Assembly (NCBI GenBank): GCA_020635395.1
Contig: JACJZV010000002.1
Location: 620,001 to 684,000, forward strand
Origin: Flavobacteriales bacterium
Lineage (GTDB): Bacteria > Bacteroidota > Bacteroidia > NS11-12g > UBA9320
Length of the DNA stretch: 64,000 nucleotides
Reading direction: 5' to 3'
Shown here piece after piece: positions 26,269-34,891 of the stretch. Numbering within the stretch: position 1 is the stretch's first letter; every line of letters starts with the position of its first letter. The notes below the pieces were generated by a model. That model saw only the letters and a list, made by a program, of their open reading frames with translations, searched no databases and was not told the origin of the DNA. The position numbers were made by a program, and so were the translations under genes.

Positions 26269-27237
26269 ATGAAAACAAAAATTAAAAAAATAGCATTTGG
26301 CATAACATTACTCACGGCCAATTCCATTTTTGCACAAGACGTGGTAAACGTTGGAATCAACGATGAGAATATTTCTGTAACCGCCCCCGAGCTAAACCAC
26401 AAAGTATCTATAACCATTGAGGACAGCACATTCAACTACCAAATAGACATCATTAAGCTTCCAAAAGGTGTTACGTACACAGGTATGAGTATGAATTCGG
26501 ATTCTAAACATGGCAAAAAACAAAAAAAGTTTACATCCAAGTTTTTTGATGAAGTAGGTTTGGGATACACGAATGTGTTGCCACAACAAATTTACACTCC
26601 ATCTTATATTTGGACTTCTTGGACTCTTCCTTCTACCTTTACCTACACCAGAAGATCCTTTTTGCCCGATGCTGAAAATGGGGGATTCTATGCCAATCTA
26701 AATATCCGAAAAAAAGAACGACTATTTGGAAAATCAAAAAACTTCTATTATCACAATGCTACCAATATTCATTTTGCACAGCAATTTTTCTATGGGAAAA
26801 TGGAATACAGACTATACGAGAACATAGAAAACCGTTCGACAGATTCCCTGCTTCTCCATACAGACATTAAGGCAGATATTGCTCTATCCAATCTTTATAT
26901 AGGTAAAAAATTGGCACTTGGCTACAAAATTAATCGGATAAAAGGCTTATCGGTAGAGTATGGTTTGGATATCGCCGTTCGATTATTCAACAAAGAAAAT
27001 GTCAACCTATATAACACAGAGGCTTGGTTGAATGATGTGCCAATATACAAAGACAAATATGATATTTACTTGTCTAACCTATTCAATCCGGGAGTAACCA
27101 TCATGAATCGACTTGGAGTAAACTATAAACGATATAGTTTTAATTATGGTTACTCTATGGGAACAAGATATTTTGGTTCTGACACTGAAATATCTGGTCA
27201 CGCCCAAAGCATTGGTTTTGCCTTTCGATTCAGATAA
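26269..27237 (+). CDS. Outer-membrane beta-barrel-like protein, paralogue 1, 322 residues
   Basis: Signal peptide MKTKIKKIAFGITLLTANSIFAQ, then a conserved soluble-looking segment (DVVNVGINDENISVTAPELN...) of about 85 residues, then alternating amphipathic strands ending in ...AQSIGFAFRFR, the aromatic C-terminus of an outer-membrane barrel. The paralogue 230 bases downstream is almost identical over the first 110 residues and strongly diverged after that. It follows the sigma/anti-sigma pair and has the shared ECF-type promoter, so it is a likely target of that sigma factor. No named family recognised. It ends at a strong hairpin terminator. Confidence 0.85.
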   Translation: MKTKIKKIAFGITLLTANSIFAQDVVNVGINDENISVTAPELNHKVSITIEDSTFNYQIDIIKLPKGVTYTGMSMNSDSKHGKKQKKFTSKFFDEVGLGYTNVLPQQIYTPSYIWTSWTLPSTFTYTRRSFLPDAENGGFYANLNIRKKERLFGKSKNFYYHNATNIHFAQQFFYGKMEYRLYENIENRSTDSLLLHTDIKADIALSNLYIGKKLALGYKINRIKGLSVEYGLDIAVRLFNKENVNLYNTEAWLNDVPIYKDKYDIYLSNLFNPGVTIMNRLGVNYKRYSFNYGYSMGTRYFGSDTEISGHAQSIGFAFRFR

Positions 27238-27260
27238 ATTTTTTGTTGGCATTTAGCGTT

Positions 27261-27295
27261 AAAGCGAGGTTGGAAACAACCTCGCTTTTTTTTTT
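27261..27295 (+). terminator. Rho-independent terminator
   Basis: Perfect 12-base stem AAAGCGAGGTTG / CAACCTCGCTTT with a GAAA loop followed by a long T run, just after the first outer-membrane gene. Confidence 0.92.
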
Positions 27296-27411
27296 GAATG
27301 AGCGTATATATGCTCACGCTGTTTAATCCAAATTGAGTTTTAGGATTTCGCTCACTTTAGATTTTCTGATGATTATTCTATGTTTAGATAACATTTTTTG
27401 TTCTACTTGAT

Positions 27412-27437
27412 TGTAACTTTTAAAAAGTTGATTCTAT
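27412..27437 (+). promoter_or_regulatory. Putative ECF-type promoter, second outer-membrane gene
   Basis: TGTAACTTT, spacer TAAAAAG, TTGATTCTAT, identical over 26 bases to the element at 26221 and 23 bases before the ATG. It follows a terminator, so the second gene has its own transcript. Confidence 0.7.
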
Positions 27438-27460
27438 TATGAGGTATAAAAGAATATGTT

Positions 27461-28414
27461 ATGAAACGGAATTTAAAAAACACAGCACTCGGAGTAATGT
27501 TAATTACAGCCAATTCCATTTTTGCACAAGACGTGGTAAACGTTGGAATCAATGATGAGAATATTTCTGTAACTGCCCCCGAGCTAAACCACAAAGTATC
27601 TGTAACCATTGAAGACAGTACATCCAATTACCAAATAGACATCATTAAACTTCCGAAAGGCGTTACCTACACCGGTATGAGTATGAATTCGGATTCTAAA
27701 CATGGTAAAAAAGAGAAAAAGTTTACATCCAAGTTTTTTGATGAAGTAGGTTTGGGATGGTTAGGAATTATCCATGTAACAAATGTCACCCCTTCGGATA
27801 TAAGTAGCTCATATAATGGAAAATCGGCAAATTACATAAGACGAGCATTCGTTCCGGAAGAGCAAAACGGTGGTTTTTATGCCAACGTAAATATCCGTAA
27901 TAAAGAGAGGCCATTAGGAAAATCAAAAAATCTTTATTTCAGAAATGCTACCAATATTCAATATTCAAAGCAATTCTTTTACGGAGAGATGGAATATAGA
28001 CATTACATAGTTTTTGGCAGTGGAATTCCGGACTATTTAAAGGAAGTTAACTATTACAAAACTGATCTGAGGCTAAGCAATCTTTACTTGGGCAAGAAGT
28101 TTGCACTCGGCTATAAAATAAACTGGGTAAAAGGTCTTTCGGTTGAAGGTGGACTTGATATTGGATTAAGATTGTGGAGCAACGAAGAGATTGAACTATA
28201 CAATATTGGCCAAATCAATGAAGCTACAGTAAGTGATTATGATATTAAAATTCGCAATTTTGATAATCCAAATCTTACGTTTTTGTACCGCTTGGGAGTA
28301 AATTATAAAAGATATACGTTCAATTTTGGTGGATCTATGGGTTTTAGAGTGTACGGATCTGATAATTATTATGAAGGTTATGCTCGAAGCATTGGCTTTG
28401 CCTATCGGTTCTGA
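27461..28414 (+). CDS. Outer-membrane beta-barrel-like protein, paralogue 2, 317 residues
   Basis: Same build as its upstream neighbour: signal peptide MKRNLKNTALGVMLITANSIFAQ, the conserved DVVNVGINDENISVTAPELN segment, then barrel strands ending ...ARSIGFAYRF. Up to ...FFDEVGLG the two proteins are nearly the same; beyond that only the strand framework and a few motifs (GGFYAN.NIR.KER..GKSKN.Y..NATNI..) are kept, while loops differ in sequence and length. This suggests that the outer loops have been under diversifying pressure or that the 5' half has been homogenised. It has its own copy of the ECF-type promoter and its own terminator. Confidence 0.85.
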   Translation: MKRNLKNTALGVMLITANSIFAQDVVNVGINDENISVTAPELNHKVSVTIEDSTSNYQIDIIKLPKGVTYTGMSMNSDSKHGKKEKKFTSKFFDEVGLGWLGIIHVTNVTPSDISSSYNGKSANYIRRAFVPEEQNGGFYANVNIRNKERPLGKSKNLYFRNATNIQYSKQFFYGEMEYRHYIVFGSGIPDYLKEVNYYKTDLRLSNLYLGKKFALGYKINWVKGLSVEGGLDIGLRLWSNEEIELYNIGQINEATVSDYDIKIRNFDNPNLTFLYRLGVNYKRYTFNFGGSMGFRVYGSDNYYEGYARSIGFAYRF

Positions 28415-28443
28415 TAAATTTTTTGTTGGCATTCAGACTTTTT

Positions 28444-28472
28444 AGCGAGGTTGTTTTCAACCTCGCTTTTTT
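28444..28472 (+). terminator. Rho-independent terminator
   Basis: Perfect 10-base stem AGCGAGGTTG / CAACCTCGCT with a TTTT loop and a T run. It shares its arm with the terminator of the upstream paralogue. Because it lies inside the longest frame of the next gene, it also argues that that gene starts downstream, at 28501. Confidence 0.92.
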
Positions 28473-28500
28473 ATTGGTTGATTTTTTATGGTATAAAAAA

Positions 28501-28854
28501 ATGAATGGTAAAGGCAGCTTAGCAACTTATAAATACTTTTGCCCTGTGAAAAAATATTGGGAAAAGCTAAAGCAAAAGTGGAACATTGACTCCGACCAAA
28601 GGATGATAAAGATTTGGGTCATTTTTGCCATCACGGGTTCGTTTACCGTTTTTGTTCGAAAATCACTTTTTAAAGTTTTAGGTATTCATATTGATGCAAA
28701 ATGGTTGGCATTTTTGGTAAAACTTGTGGCAATCTATTTCATTTATCAATTGTTATTATTTTTGATTGGTTCCATTTTAGGTGAAAGCAAATTTTTTGGC
28801 TGGTTCATCAAAAAAATGAATTATCGATTTATTGGTAAAAAGGTAGAAAATTGA
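28501..28854 (+). CDS. DUF6787-like membrane protein, 117 residues
   Basis: Small Bacteroidota membrane protein: KLKQKWNIDSDQRMIKIWVIF...FVRKSLFKVLGI...IYQLLLFLIGSILGESKFF is the pattern of DUF6787, with two or three membrane helices. The frame is open to 28423, but that part spans a transcription terminator, so ATG 28501 is used. Its stop overlaps the TTG start of the Mrp gene by three bases, so the two are translationally coupled. Function unknown. Confidence 0.8.
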   Translation: MNGKGSLATYKYFCPVKKYWEKLKQKWNIDSDQRMIKIWVIFAITGSFTVFVRKSLFKVLGIHIDAKWLAFLVKLVAIYFIYQLLLFLIGSILGESKFFGWFIKKMNYRFIGKKVEN

Positions 28855-29912
28855 GTTATTCAAAAGAGCAAATTTTGTCGGCATTAAGCCATGTTGACGA
28901 CCCTGATTTAAAAAAAGATTTGGTTACCCTCAACATGATTCAAAACATTGAAATAGAGGGAAATACTATAAAATTTGACGTGGTTTTAACCACACCGGCA
29001 TGCCCGCTAAAAGACATGATTAAAAATGCGTGCATCAATGCGGTAAAACATTTTGTGAGCAAAGAACTTGAGGTTATTCCAAACATGACCAGCAAGGTTA
29101 CAACAGCCAGAGAGGCAAAAGAGGTGCTTCCGCAGGTAAAAAACATTATTGCCATAGCCAGCGGAAAAGGGGGTGTCGGAAAATCGACGGTAGCCGCCAA
29201 TTTAGCTTATTCTCTTGCCGAAAGCGGTGCCAAAGTTGGGGTATTAGATGCCGACATATATGGCCCTAGTATGCCCACTATGTTTGGCCTCAAAAACCAA
29301 CATCCAAAACAAGTAGATGGCAAAATGGAGCCACTACTTTCGCAGGGTGTTAAGGTAATTTCCATAGGTTTTTTGGTACCCGAAGAACAAGCCATTGTTT
29401 GGCGAGGTCCTATGGCTTCGTCGGCTATTAGGCAGTTTACAACCGATGTAAATTGGGGTGAGTTGGATTACCTCATCCTCGATTTGCCGCCCGGCACAGG
29501 AGATATTCACCTAACGGTTACTCAACAAATTCCGGTGGATGGTGTGGTAATAGTAACCACACCACAAGATGTGGCTTTGGCGGATTGTAAAAAAGCCATT
29601 GGAATGTTTAAGAACCCTAATCTAAAACTGCCAATTTTTGGTATTATCGAAAACATGAGTTGGTTTTCACCGCCCGAACTGCCCGAAAAGAAATATTACC
29701 TATTTGGAAAAGAAGGGGGCAAAAAATTATCGGAACAATTTGATTTACAGTTGCTTGGAGAAATTCCGTTGGTAGAGGCTGTTCGGTTGGCTGCCGATGA
29801 GGGTACAGCTATTTCACGGCAGGAAAGTGTGAAACAGGCTTATGCCAACATTGCCGGAGAGTTGGCTCGCCTTGTGGCCGTTAAAAACAGCTTCAAACAA
29901 ACAAATTCTTAA
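28851..29912 (+). CDS. Mrp/NBP35-family iron-sulfur cluster carrier ATPase
   Basis: Cytosolic P-loop ATPase that carries and delivers Fe-S clusters (ApbC/Mrp). An N-terminal MIP18-like domain (about 1-85) precedes the ATPase domain with the deviant Walker A GKGGVGKS (about 104-111), the DADIYGPS motif, and DLPPGTGD. The usual CxxC near the C-terminus is replaced by NMSWFSPPELPEKKYYLFG, as I recall for Bacteroidota members, so cluster binding must differ. TTG is used as start because it overlaps the DUF6787 stop (TTGA) and gives the full MIP18 domain. It converges on the YceI gene with a shared terminator. Confidence 0.93.
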   Translation: MSYSKEQILSALSHVDDPDLKKDLVTLNMIQNIEIEGNTIKFDVVLTTPACPLKDMIKNACINAVKHFVSKELEVIPNMTSKVTTAREAKEVLPQVKNIIAIASGKGGVGKSTVAANLAYSLAESGAKVGVLDADIYGPSMPTMFGLKNQHPKQVDGKMEPLLSQGVKVISIGFLVPEEQAIVWRGPMASSAIRQFTTDVNWGELDYLILDLPPGTGDIHLTVTQQIPVDGVVIVTTPQDVALADCKKAIGMFKNPNLKLPIFGIIENMSWFSPPELPEKKYYLFGKEGGKKLSEQFDLQLLGEIPLVEAVRLAADEGTAISRQESVKQAYANIAGELARLVAVKNSFKQTNS

Positions 29913-29923
29913 AATTTTACCAT

Positions 29924-29951
29924 AAAAAAAGGGGCTGACACTGTCAACCCC
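29924..29951. terminator. Bidirectional terminator
   Basis: GGGG-C-TGAC / GTCA-A-CCCC stem with one mismatch and a three-base loop (29931-29951), with seven A on its left side, giving a T run for the minus-strand YceI gene; the right side is also T-rich for the Mrp transcript. Confidence 0.75.
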
Positions 29952-29980
29952 AATTTTATATTAATACCTAAAAGTTACAC

Positions 29981-30622
29981 TTATTTGTTGGCAACTAAAT
30001 GCACTTCAAACTCGATGTCATCGCTGATAAAGTTGTCCTTAAGCATGGCAATTTTATTGGTTGTTCCGTTGCCCCAAGTAATCCCCCAATCATTTCTGTT
30101 GATGGTAAATTTACTTGTAGCTGTTAAACCATTTTCTGACATTGTTTGGGTAACAGGGATGGAAATTTCCTTTGTTATTCCTTTAATAGTCAAATTACCT
30201 TTTATAGTTTCTTTTCCACCTTGAGTAATCTCAAATTTTGCCATAGGAAATGAGTCGATATGAAAAAATTCAGCACTAGAAATGTGACCAACAAATTTTG
30301 GGTCAACTTTTTCCCCTTCGGGAACAACCTCAGCAATTTTTGTCATGTCAATAGTGAAATTACCTGATTCAATTTCATCTCCTTTCACAGAGAGCGTTCC
30401 ATTAGAGATGGCAACGGTTCCGCTGTGAGTACCTTGAATAACCTTTTTTCCGGTCCACATAACTTTTGATTCAGCAGTATTTACGTTGTATGTAACGCTC
30501 TCTGCACTTGTACCCGCGGTGTCAGCAGCACCACTAGTTTCAACACCTTTGCTTCCGCCACCACATGAAGTCATAAACGCAACACTGGCAGCCATAGTCA
30601 AGAACAATAATGTCTTTCTCAT
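29981..30622 (-). CDS. YceI-family lipoprotein
   Basis: YceI-type lipocalin-like beta barrel, a family that binds long isoprenoid or fatty lipids in the periplasm. Lipobox-like FMTSC gives an acylated Cys at about residue 20, followed by a Gly/Ser/Ala linker. The family pattern runs from about residue 44 (VTYNVNTAESKVMWTGKK) through GHISSAEFFHIDSFPMAKFE and NLTIKGITKEISIPV to FTINRNDWGITWG. Transcribed alone. Length is normal for lipid-anchored members. Confidence 0.92.
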   Translation of the reverse strand: MRKTLLFLTMAASVAFMTSCGGGSKGVETSGAADTAGTSAESVTYNVNTAESKVMWTGKKVIQGTHSGTVAISNGTLSVKGDEIESGNFTIDMTKIAEVVPEGEKVDPKFVGHISSAEFFHIDSFPMAKFEITQGGKETIKGNLTIKGITKEISIPVTQTMSENGLTATSKFTINRNDWGITWGNGTTNKIAMLKDNFISDDIEFEVHLVANK

Positions 30623-30752
30623 TTTTAAACTTTTAATAATCTTTAATCAGCACAAACATTGCTTTTTTTCTAATTGTTTGAAAATGGATTTATTTTACCC
30701 TTCTTTTACATTATTATGACAAAAGGGTTTTTTGGCCAAGTGTAAAAGGGTG

Positions 30753-30784
30753 TTTGTTCAATCGTTTAATATTCAATATTTTTG
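30753..30784 (+). promoter_or_regulatory. Complete TTTG-N20-TATTTTTG promoter, leaderless
   Basis: TTTG at 30753-30756 and TATTTTTG at 30777-30784 with a 20-base spacer fit the Bacteroidota -33/-7 consensus well. Only six bases separate the -7 box from the ATG at 30791, so the mRNA should have almost no leader. Confidence 0.65.
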
Positions 30785-30790
30785 GCCAAT

Positions 30791-32242
30791 ATGCGTACAA
30801 TACTTATAGGTGCTTTATTGACATTTCATTTGTTGGCCGTTTGCCAAACTTCTGTTCTTATTCCAATGACCGACAAACTCAAAATTGGAGAAATTAATGT
30901 GTTTAAATCGGGCGTGGCACTCACGGTTTTCGATAACTATCAAACAGCAGGTTTTAACCCCAAAAGAAACTATATTTTGTTTGACTCCAACCTAAAAGCC
31001 ATCGACACAATAACTGTAAACCCCAGTTTTCGTGACAAATATTCGGCAAGTTTTTATTCCGATAGCTTGTTTGCCCAATTTTTTTATGACTATCGATACG
31101 GAAATTTTACGCTGTATTGCATCAATAGCGATTTTTCGATAGATAGCTTTGGTGGAATGCTCAGCAAGCACATCTATGAACCGAAAATATGGATAAATCA
31201 ACACAAAATGTTTTTACTAAACCACATGCCGAACCACGAAGAGCTGACAGTGTATGATTTAAAAAAGAGCACCTTCCGAACATTTGACGTTTCGGCTAAA
31301 ACACGAAGAACAACATTCGATTATGTGTGCTTAACCACTTTGCAGCATTCTAACGATGTGCTTTTTGTGTGGCAGGAAAAAGGTAAAAAACATCATTACA
31401 CATACGCTTATAGATTTGAAACGGAAACGGAATCAATGATGAAGCACAAAATAACTTTTCCTTACAGAACCATTCAAGCTGGAGTGGTGGAGACTGATGA
31501 TGGAGACTTATTATTTGTGGGAACTTATTCCAAATATTTCAACCAAAATGCTTTAGGGGTATTTGCCGGTTTGGTGCAAGATGGTTCAGCTATTCGATAT
31601 TCGGCAATGCCGTTTACAAAACTTACAAACTATTACAACTATCTTAATAATACAGAAAGAGAAAGCTTAAAACGAAAGATAGACAAAGCTGAAACACGAG
31701 AAACCGAACTGGACATACCAGAGAAATGTATGGTAACCTCAGTTAAAAAAAATGGGGATAGAGTTTCTCTTAGTTTAGAGGGTTACGAGCCGATTACCAG
31801 TAGCCCAACAGGAACAATAATACGCAATGGCCAAACCGTGGCCGGTTTGCCAAAATCAACCGACGGGTATTTTTTTAGCCACGCTTCCATTGTTCAATTC
31901 GATATGTTTACAGAGTTTAAGGGCGATTATTTTGTTAGTCTGGAAAGCGGCGAACTTATTTCCGCATTATCCCCTCGCTTAAATCCTTTTTTGTGCAGCG
32001 ATACGGCATCATACCTCTATCAATTTGGTTTTGATGTGCGAACAGCCACCATTTTGCCAGGAAGAATTAAAATAGACATAGATACCAGCACAAACACCAA
32101 TACGAATGAATTGTATTATACCAGCCGAAATGCCGTTCCCAATGGTTGCGGCTCTATCATTTCGTATGGATACAAATCGGGGAAGGGAGTATTACCAAAC
32201 CTACGAAGGTATTTTTATATCGAAAAAGCAAAACTCCACTAA
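30791..32242 (+). CDS. Hypothetical secreted protein, 483 residues
   Basis: ATG 30791 gives a signal peptide (MRTILIGALLTFHLLAVCQ) and matches the promoter; the TTG three codons earlier overlaps the -7 box and is excluded. The mature part is beta-rich with repeated strand pairs (NYILFDSNLKAID..., FTLYCINSDFSID..., LTVYDLKKSTFRTFD...) suggesting a propeller-like fold, but no family is recognised. Its stop lies nine bases before metG, although metG appears to have its own promoter box overlapping this stop. Confidence 0.75.
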   Translation: MRTILIGALLTFHLLAVCQTSVLIPMTDKLKIGEINVFKSGVALTVFDNYQTAGFNPKRNYILFDSNLKAIDTITVNPSFRDKYSASFYSDSLFAQFFYDYRYGNFTLYCINSDFSIDSFGGMLSKHIYEPKIWINQHKMFLLNHMPNHEELTVYDLKKSTFRTFDVSAKTRRTTFDYVCLTTLQHSNDVLFVWQEKGKKHHYTYAYRFETETESMMKHKITFPYRTIQAGVVETDDGDLLFVGTYSKYFNQNALGVFAGLVQDGSAIRYSAMPFTKLTNYYNYLNNTERESLKRKIDKAETRETELDIPEKCMVTSVKKNGDRVSLSLEGYEPITSSPTGTIIRNGQTVAGLPKSTDGYFFSHASIVQFDMFTEFKGDYFVSLESGELISALSPRLNPFLCSDTASYLYQFGFDVRTATILPGRIKIDIDTSTNTNTNELYYTSRNAVPNGCGSIISYGYKSGKGVLPNLRRYFYIEKAKLH

Positions 32243-32247
32243 TTTTG
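32240..32247 (+). promoter_or_regulatory. -7 promoter box TAATTTTG in front of metG
   Basis: Exact TAnnTTTG match that includes the stop codon of the preceding gene and ends four bases before the metG ATG, predicting a leaderless metG mRNA. Confidence 0.5.
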
Positions 32248-32251
32248 CGGC

Positions 32252-34255
32252 ATGACATTTCCTAAAAAACATTTAGTTACTTGTGCGTTGCCTTATGCCA
32301 ATGGCCCTTTGCATATTGGGCATTTGGCGGGTTGCTTTTTGCCCAGCGATATTTACGTAAGGTTTTTGCGAAGCAAAGGCAAAAATGTCATGTTTGTATG
32401 TGGCACCGACGAACACGGAGTTCCCATAACTTTAAAAGCAAAAAAAGACGGAATTAGCCCTCAGCAAGTGGTGGACATAAACCATAAAATTATCAAAGAA
32501 AGCCTTGAAAAATGGGGTATTCAGTTTGATAATTTCTCAAGAACTACCAACCCAAAACACCATGCAATAGCAAAAGATTTCTTCAAAAGATTATACGACA
32601 ATGGTTCGTTTATCGAGGAAACGACCGAACAGTTTTATGACGAACAGGCGGGTCAATTTTTGGCCGATAGATACATAACAGGTACTTGTCCAAACTGCGG
32701 TTTTGAAGAAGCCTATGGCGATCAATGCGAAAAATGCGGTCGAACACTCAGTCCGGCAGAATTGATAAATCCAAAGTCAGCCTTAACAGGAAATATTCCA
32801 GTTAAAAAGCCAACAAAAAACTGGTTTTTGCCCTTAGATAAACTTCAAAATGAGTTTTTAAACCAATGGGTAGAAACACAAAAAGAAGTTTGGAAAACCA
32901 ATGTTTTTGGGCAATGCAAAAGCTGGCTCAACGATGGGTTAAAGCCCCGGGCCATGACCCGAGATTTGGATTGGGGAGTTCCTGTGCCATTGCCCAATGC
33001 CGAGGGTAAGGTAATGTATGTGTGGTTTGATGCACCTATCGGTTACATTACATCAACAGCAGAGATAACAGAGGATTGGAAAGACTGGTGGCAAAACCCC
33101 GAAACCGAGTTAACCCATTTTTTGGGAAAAGACAACATCGTTTTCCATACCATTATTTTTCCGGCTATGCTGCATGCCCATGGCAACTATATTTTACCAA
33201 CCCATGTGCCCGCCAACGAGTTTTTGAATTTGGAGGGCAAAAAACTCTCTACCAGTCGAAACCACGCGGTTTGGTTGCATGAGTATTTGGAGGATTTTGT
33301 AGACAAGGAAGATGAGTTGCGATATGTTTTGACCAGCGTGATGCCCGAAACCAAGGACAGCGATTTTAGCTGGAAAGATTTTCAAGCCAGAGTAAATAAT
33401 GAATTGGTGGCCATTGTAGGCAATTGGGTAAACCGTGTAATGGTTTTAACACACAAGTTTTGCAATGGAACGGTGCCTGCAAACGAAGCTCAAAACCATT
33501 CCGAAATTTTGAACGAGACCAATGAAATAGCCAAATTGGTAGATGATTGTTTAAACAAATTTAGGTTTAGAGATGGGCTTGCCGAATGTGTGAATTTAGC
33601 TCGATTGGGTAACAAATTTTTGCAAGATACTGCCCCGTGGCATGTGATAAAAGAGGAAAACGGGCAACAAAAGGTGGAAGAGATTCTAAATGTTTCACTG
33701 CGGCTGGTGGCACAATTTGCCCAGGTTTGTGAACCGTTTTTACCCAAAACGTCAACCAAAATAAAACAAATGCTAAATCTTAAGTCAGAAAACATCATGG
33801 CCGGACAAACCATAAGCCAAGCCACACTTTTGTTTGAAAAAATAGAAGATGAAGCCATTGAGAAGCAAATGCAAAAACTTGAAAATCAAAACAAAGTGCA
33901 AACAACAACATCGCTTGAACCTGTAAAAGAAACCATTGTTTTTGATGATTTTGCTAAAATAGATTTACGGGTAGGAACTATTTTAGAAGCTCAAAAGGTG
34001 CCAAAGGCCGACAAGCTGTTGCAGCTGTTGGTAGATGTGGGTTTTGAAAAAAGAACCATTCTTTCGGGCATTGCCGAGCATTTTAGCCCTGAAGAATTGG
34101 TTGGTTTGCAAGTTACCGTAGTTTGCAACCTTGCACCCCGTAAAATGCGAGGCATCGAATCAAATGGTATGCTGCTTTTGGCCGAAAATTCCGAAGGAAA
34201 ATTGGTTTTCGTTTCACCAAAAGCAGGTCTGGAAAATGGCTCGGTGGTGAGGTAA
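32252..34255 (+). CDS. metG: Methionyl-tRNA synthetase with fused C-terminal tRNA-binding domain
   Basis: Charges tRNA-Met. HIGH motif at residues 21-24, a zinc knuckle with C146, C149, C159 and C162, and the KMSKS loop present as KLSTS at 331-335, the form I know from Bacteroidota and relatives. The anticodon-binding domain follows, and from about residue 565 an EMAP-II/Trbp111-like tRNA-binding domain (IDLRVGTILEAQKVPKADKLL ... NLAPRKMRGIESNGMLL) is fused, as in E. coli-type MetG dimers. Length 667 is normal. Confidence 0.97.
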   Translation: MTFPKKHLVTCALPYANGPLHIGHLAGCFLPSDIYVRFLRSKGKNVMFVCGTDEHGVPITLKAKKDGISPQQVVDINHKIIKESLEKWGIQFDNFSRTTNPKHHAIAKDFFKRLYDNGSFIEETTEQFYDEQAGQFLADRYITGTCPNCGFEEAYGDQCEKCGRTLSPAELINPKSALTGNIPVKKPTKNWFLPLDKLQNEFLNQWVETQKEVWKTNVFGQCKSWLNDGLKPRAMTRDLDWGVPVPLPNAEGKVMYVWFDAPIGYITSTAEITEDWKDWWQNPETELTHFLGKDNIVFHTIIFPAMLHAHGNYILPTHVPANEFLNLEGKKLSTSRNHAVWLHEYLEDFVDKEDELRYVLTSVMPETKDSDFSWKDFQARVNNELVAIVGNWVNRVMVLTHKFCNGTVPANEAQNHSEILNETNEIAKLVDDCLNKFRFRDGLAECVNLARLGNKFLQDTAPWHVIKEENGQQKVEEILNVSLRLVAQFAQVCEPFLPKTSTKIKQMLNLKSENIMAGQTISQATLLFEKIEDEAIEKQMQKLENQNKVQTTTSLEPVKETIVFDDFAKIDLRVGTILEAQKVPKADKLLQLLVDVGFEKRTILSGIAEHFSPEELVGLQVTVVCNLAPRKMRGIESNGMLLLAENSEGKLVFVSPKAGLENGSVVR

Positions 34256-34309
34256 TACTTGCTCCAACCCCAATAAAATAAATGACCTTTGGCAGAAAAA
34301 CAGGCAATT

Positions 34310-34891
34310 TTGATAAAGAGAAAATACATAATACTGGTTATTCTATGCCTCCTATTCCAAGCTCTTTTTTGCTTTCGCTATCGTCTGATATTTTTCGATA
34401 ACGAAATCCTCAATCCAAATCAATTTAAGACTCGTTCATTATTTTATTGGGGAACTATCGTTGTCGGTTTGGCAGCAATTTCTTTTTTATATCTTCGGAA
34501 ACATCGAAAAGTGCTGGTTTTGTTGATTTGTCTAACCATTTCAATCCATTTATCTCAAGTCCCCGAAAGCATTGAAGTTACTTTTAACAAGAGGAAAATG
34601 GAAAGTCTTGCTCTTAACTTTCCTCTATCAGCTCATGATTCAAAATATAAAACAGAAAAACATTGTGGCGAAAATATTTTTCAATGCCAAAATGGAGATA
34701 CCATTTTCTATTTTTTTCTGTATGTTAGAAAACAATCCGAATATCCGGCAATAGAGGGGTTTGGCTTTTTGTTCTACGATAAAAGACTGTCTGAAATAAC
34801 CAGTACGAGTCTGCTTTTTTCAAAAAATTGGTTCGTAATAAACAAACCAAATATATCCAATTTATTAGGACAAAAAAAACCCCGCCATTAG
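34310..34891 (+). CDS. Hypothetical membrane protein, 193 residues
   Basis: Two or three N-terminal membrane helices (about 5-20, 44-58 and 68-84) and a soluble C-terminal half of about 110 residues. No ATG is available at the start; TTG at 34310 (reading MIKRKYIILVILCLL) is preferred to TTG at 34289. An out-of-frame ATG lies at 34282, so a frameshift is another possibility. The stop codon sits inside the loop of the following terminator. No family recognised. Confidence 0.55.
   Translation: MIKRKYIILVILCLLFQALFCFRYRLIFFDNEILNPNQFKTRSLFYWGTIVVGLAAISFLYLRKHRKVLVLLICLTISIHLSQVPESIEVTFNKRKMESLALNFPLSAHDSKYKTEKHCGENIFQCQNGDTIFYFFLYVRKQSEYPAIEGFGFLFYDKRLSEITSTSLLFSKNWFVINKPNISNLLGQKKPRH

Larger units (their letters stand above)
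26221..28472 (+). repeat. Tandem duplication of a whole transcription unit
   Basis: Two copies (26221-27295 and 27412-28472) each contain the same promoter element, leader, near-identical first 320 coding bases, a diverged second half, the shared post-stop sequence GATAAATTTTTTGTTGGCAT and a hairpin with the same GCGAGGTTG arm. Divergence is confined mainly to the barrel-coding part. Confidence 0.85.

Noticed and set aside
29971..29979. TGTAACTTT on the minus strand, like the first block of the ECF-type promoter
   Set aside because: It follows the YceI stop codon, and no TTGATTCTAT block lies seven bases further on.
33230..33260. MetG KMSKS loop present as KLSTS
   Set aside because: This form is known to me from functional Bacteroidota enzymes and the rest of the protein is intact, so it is not a defect.
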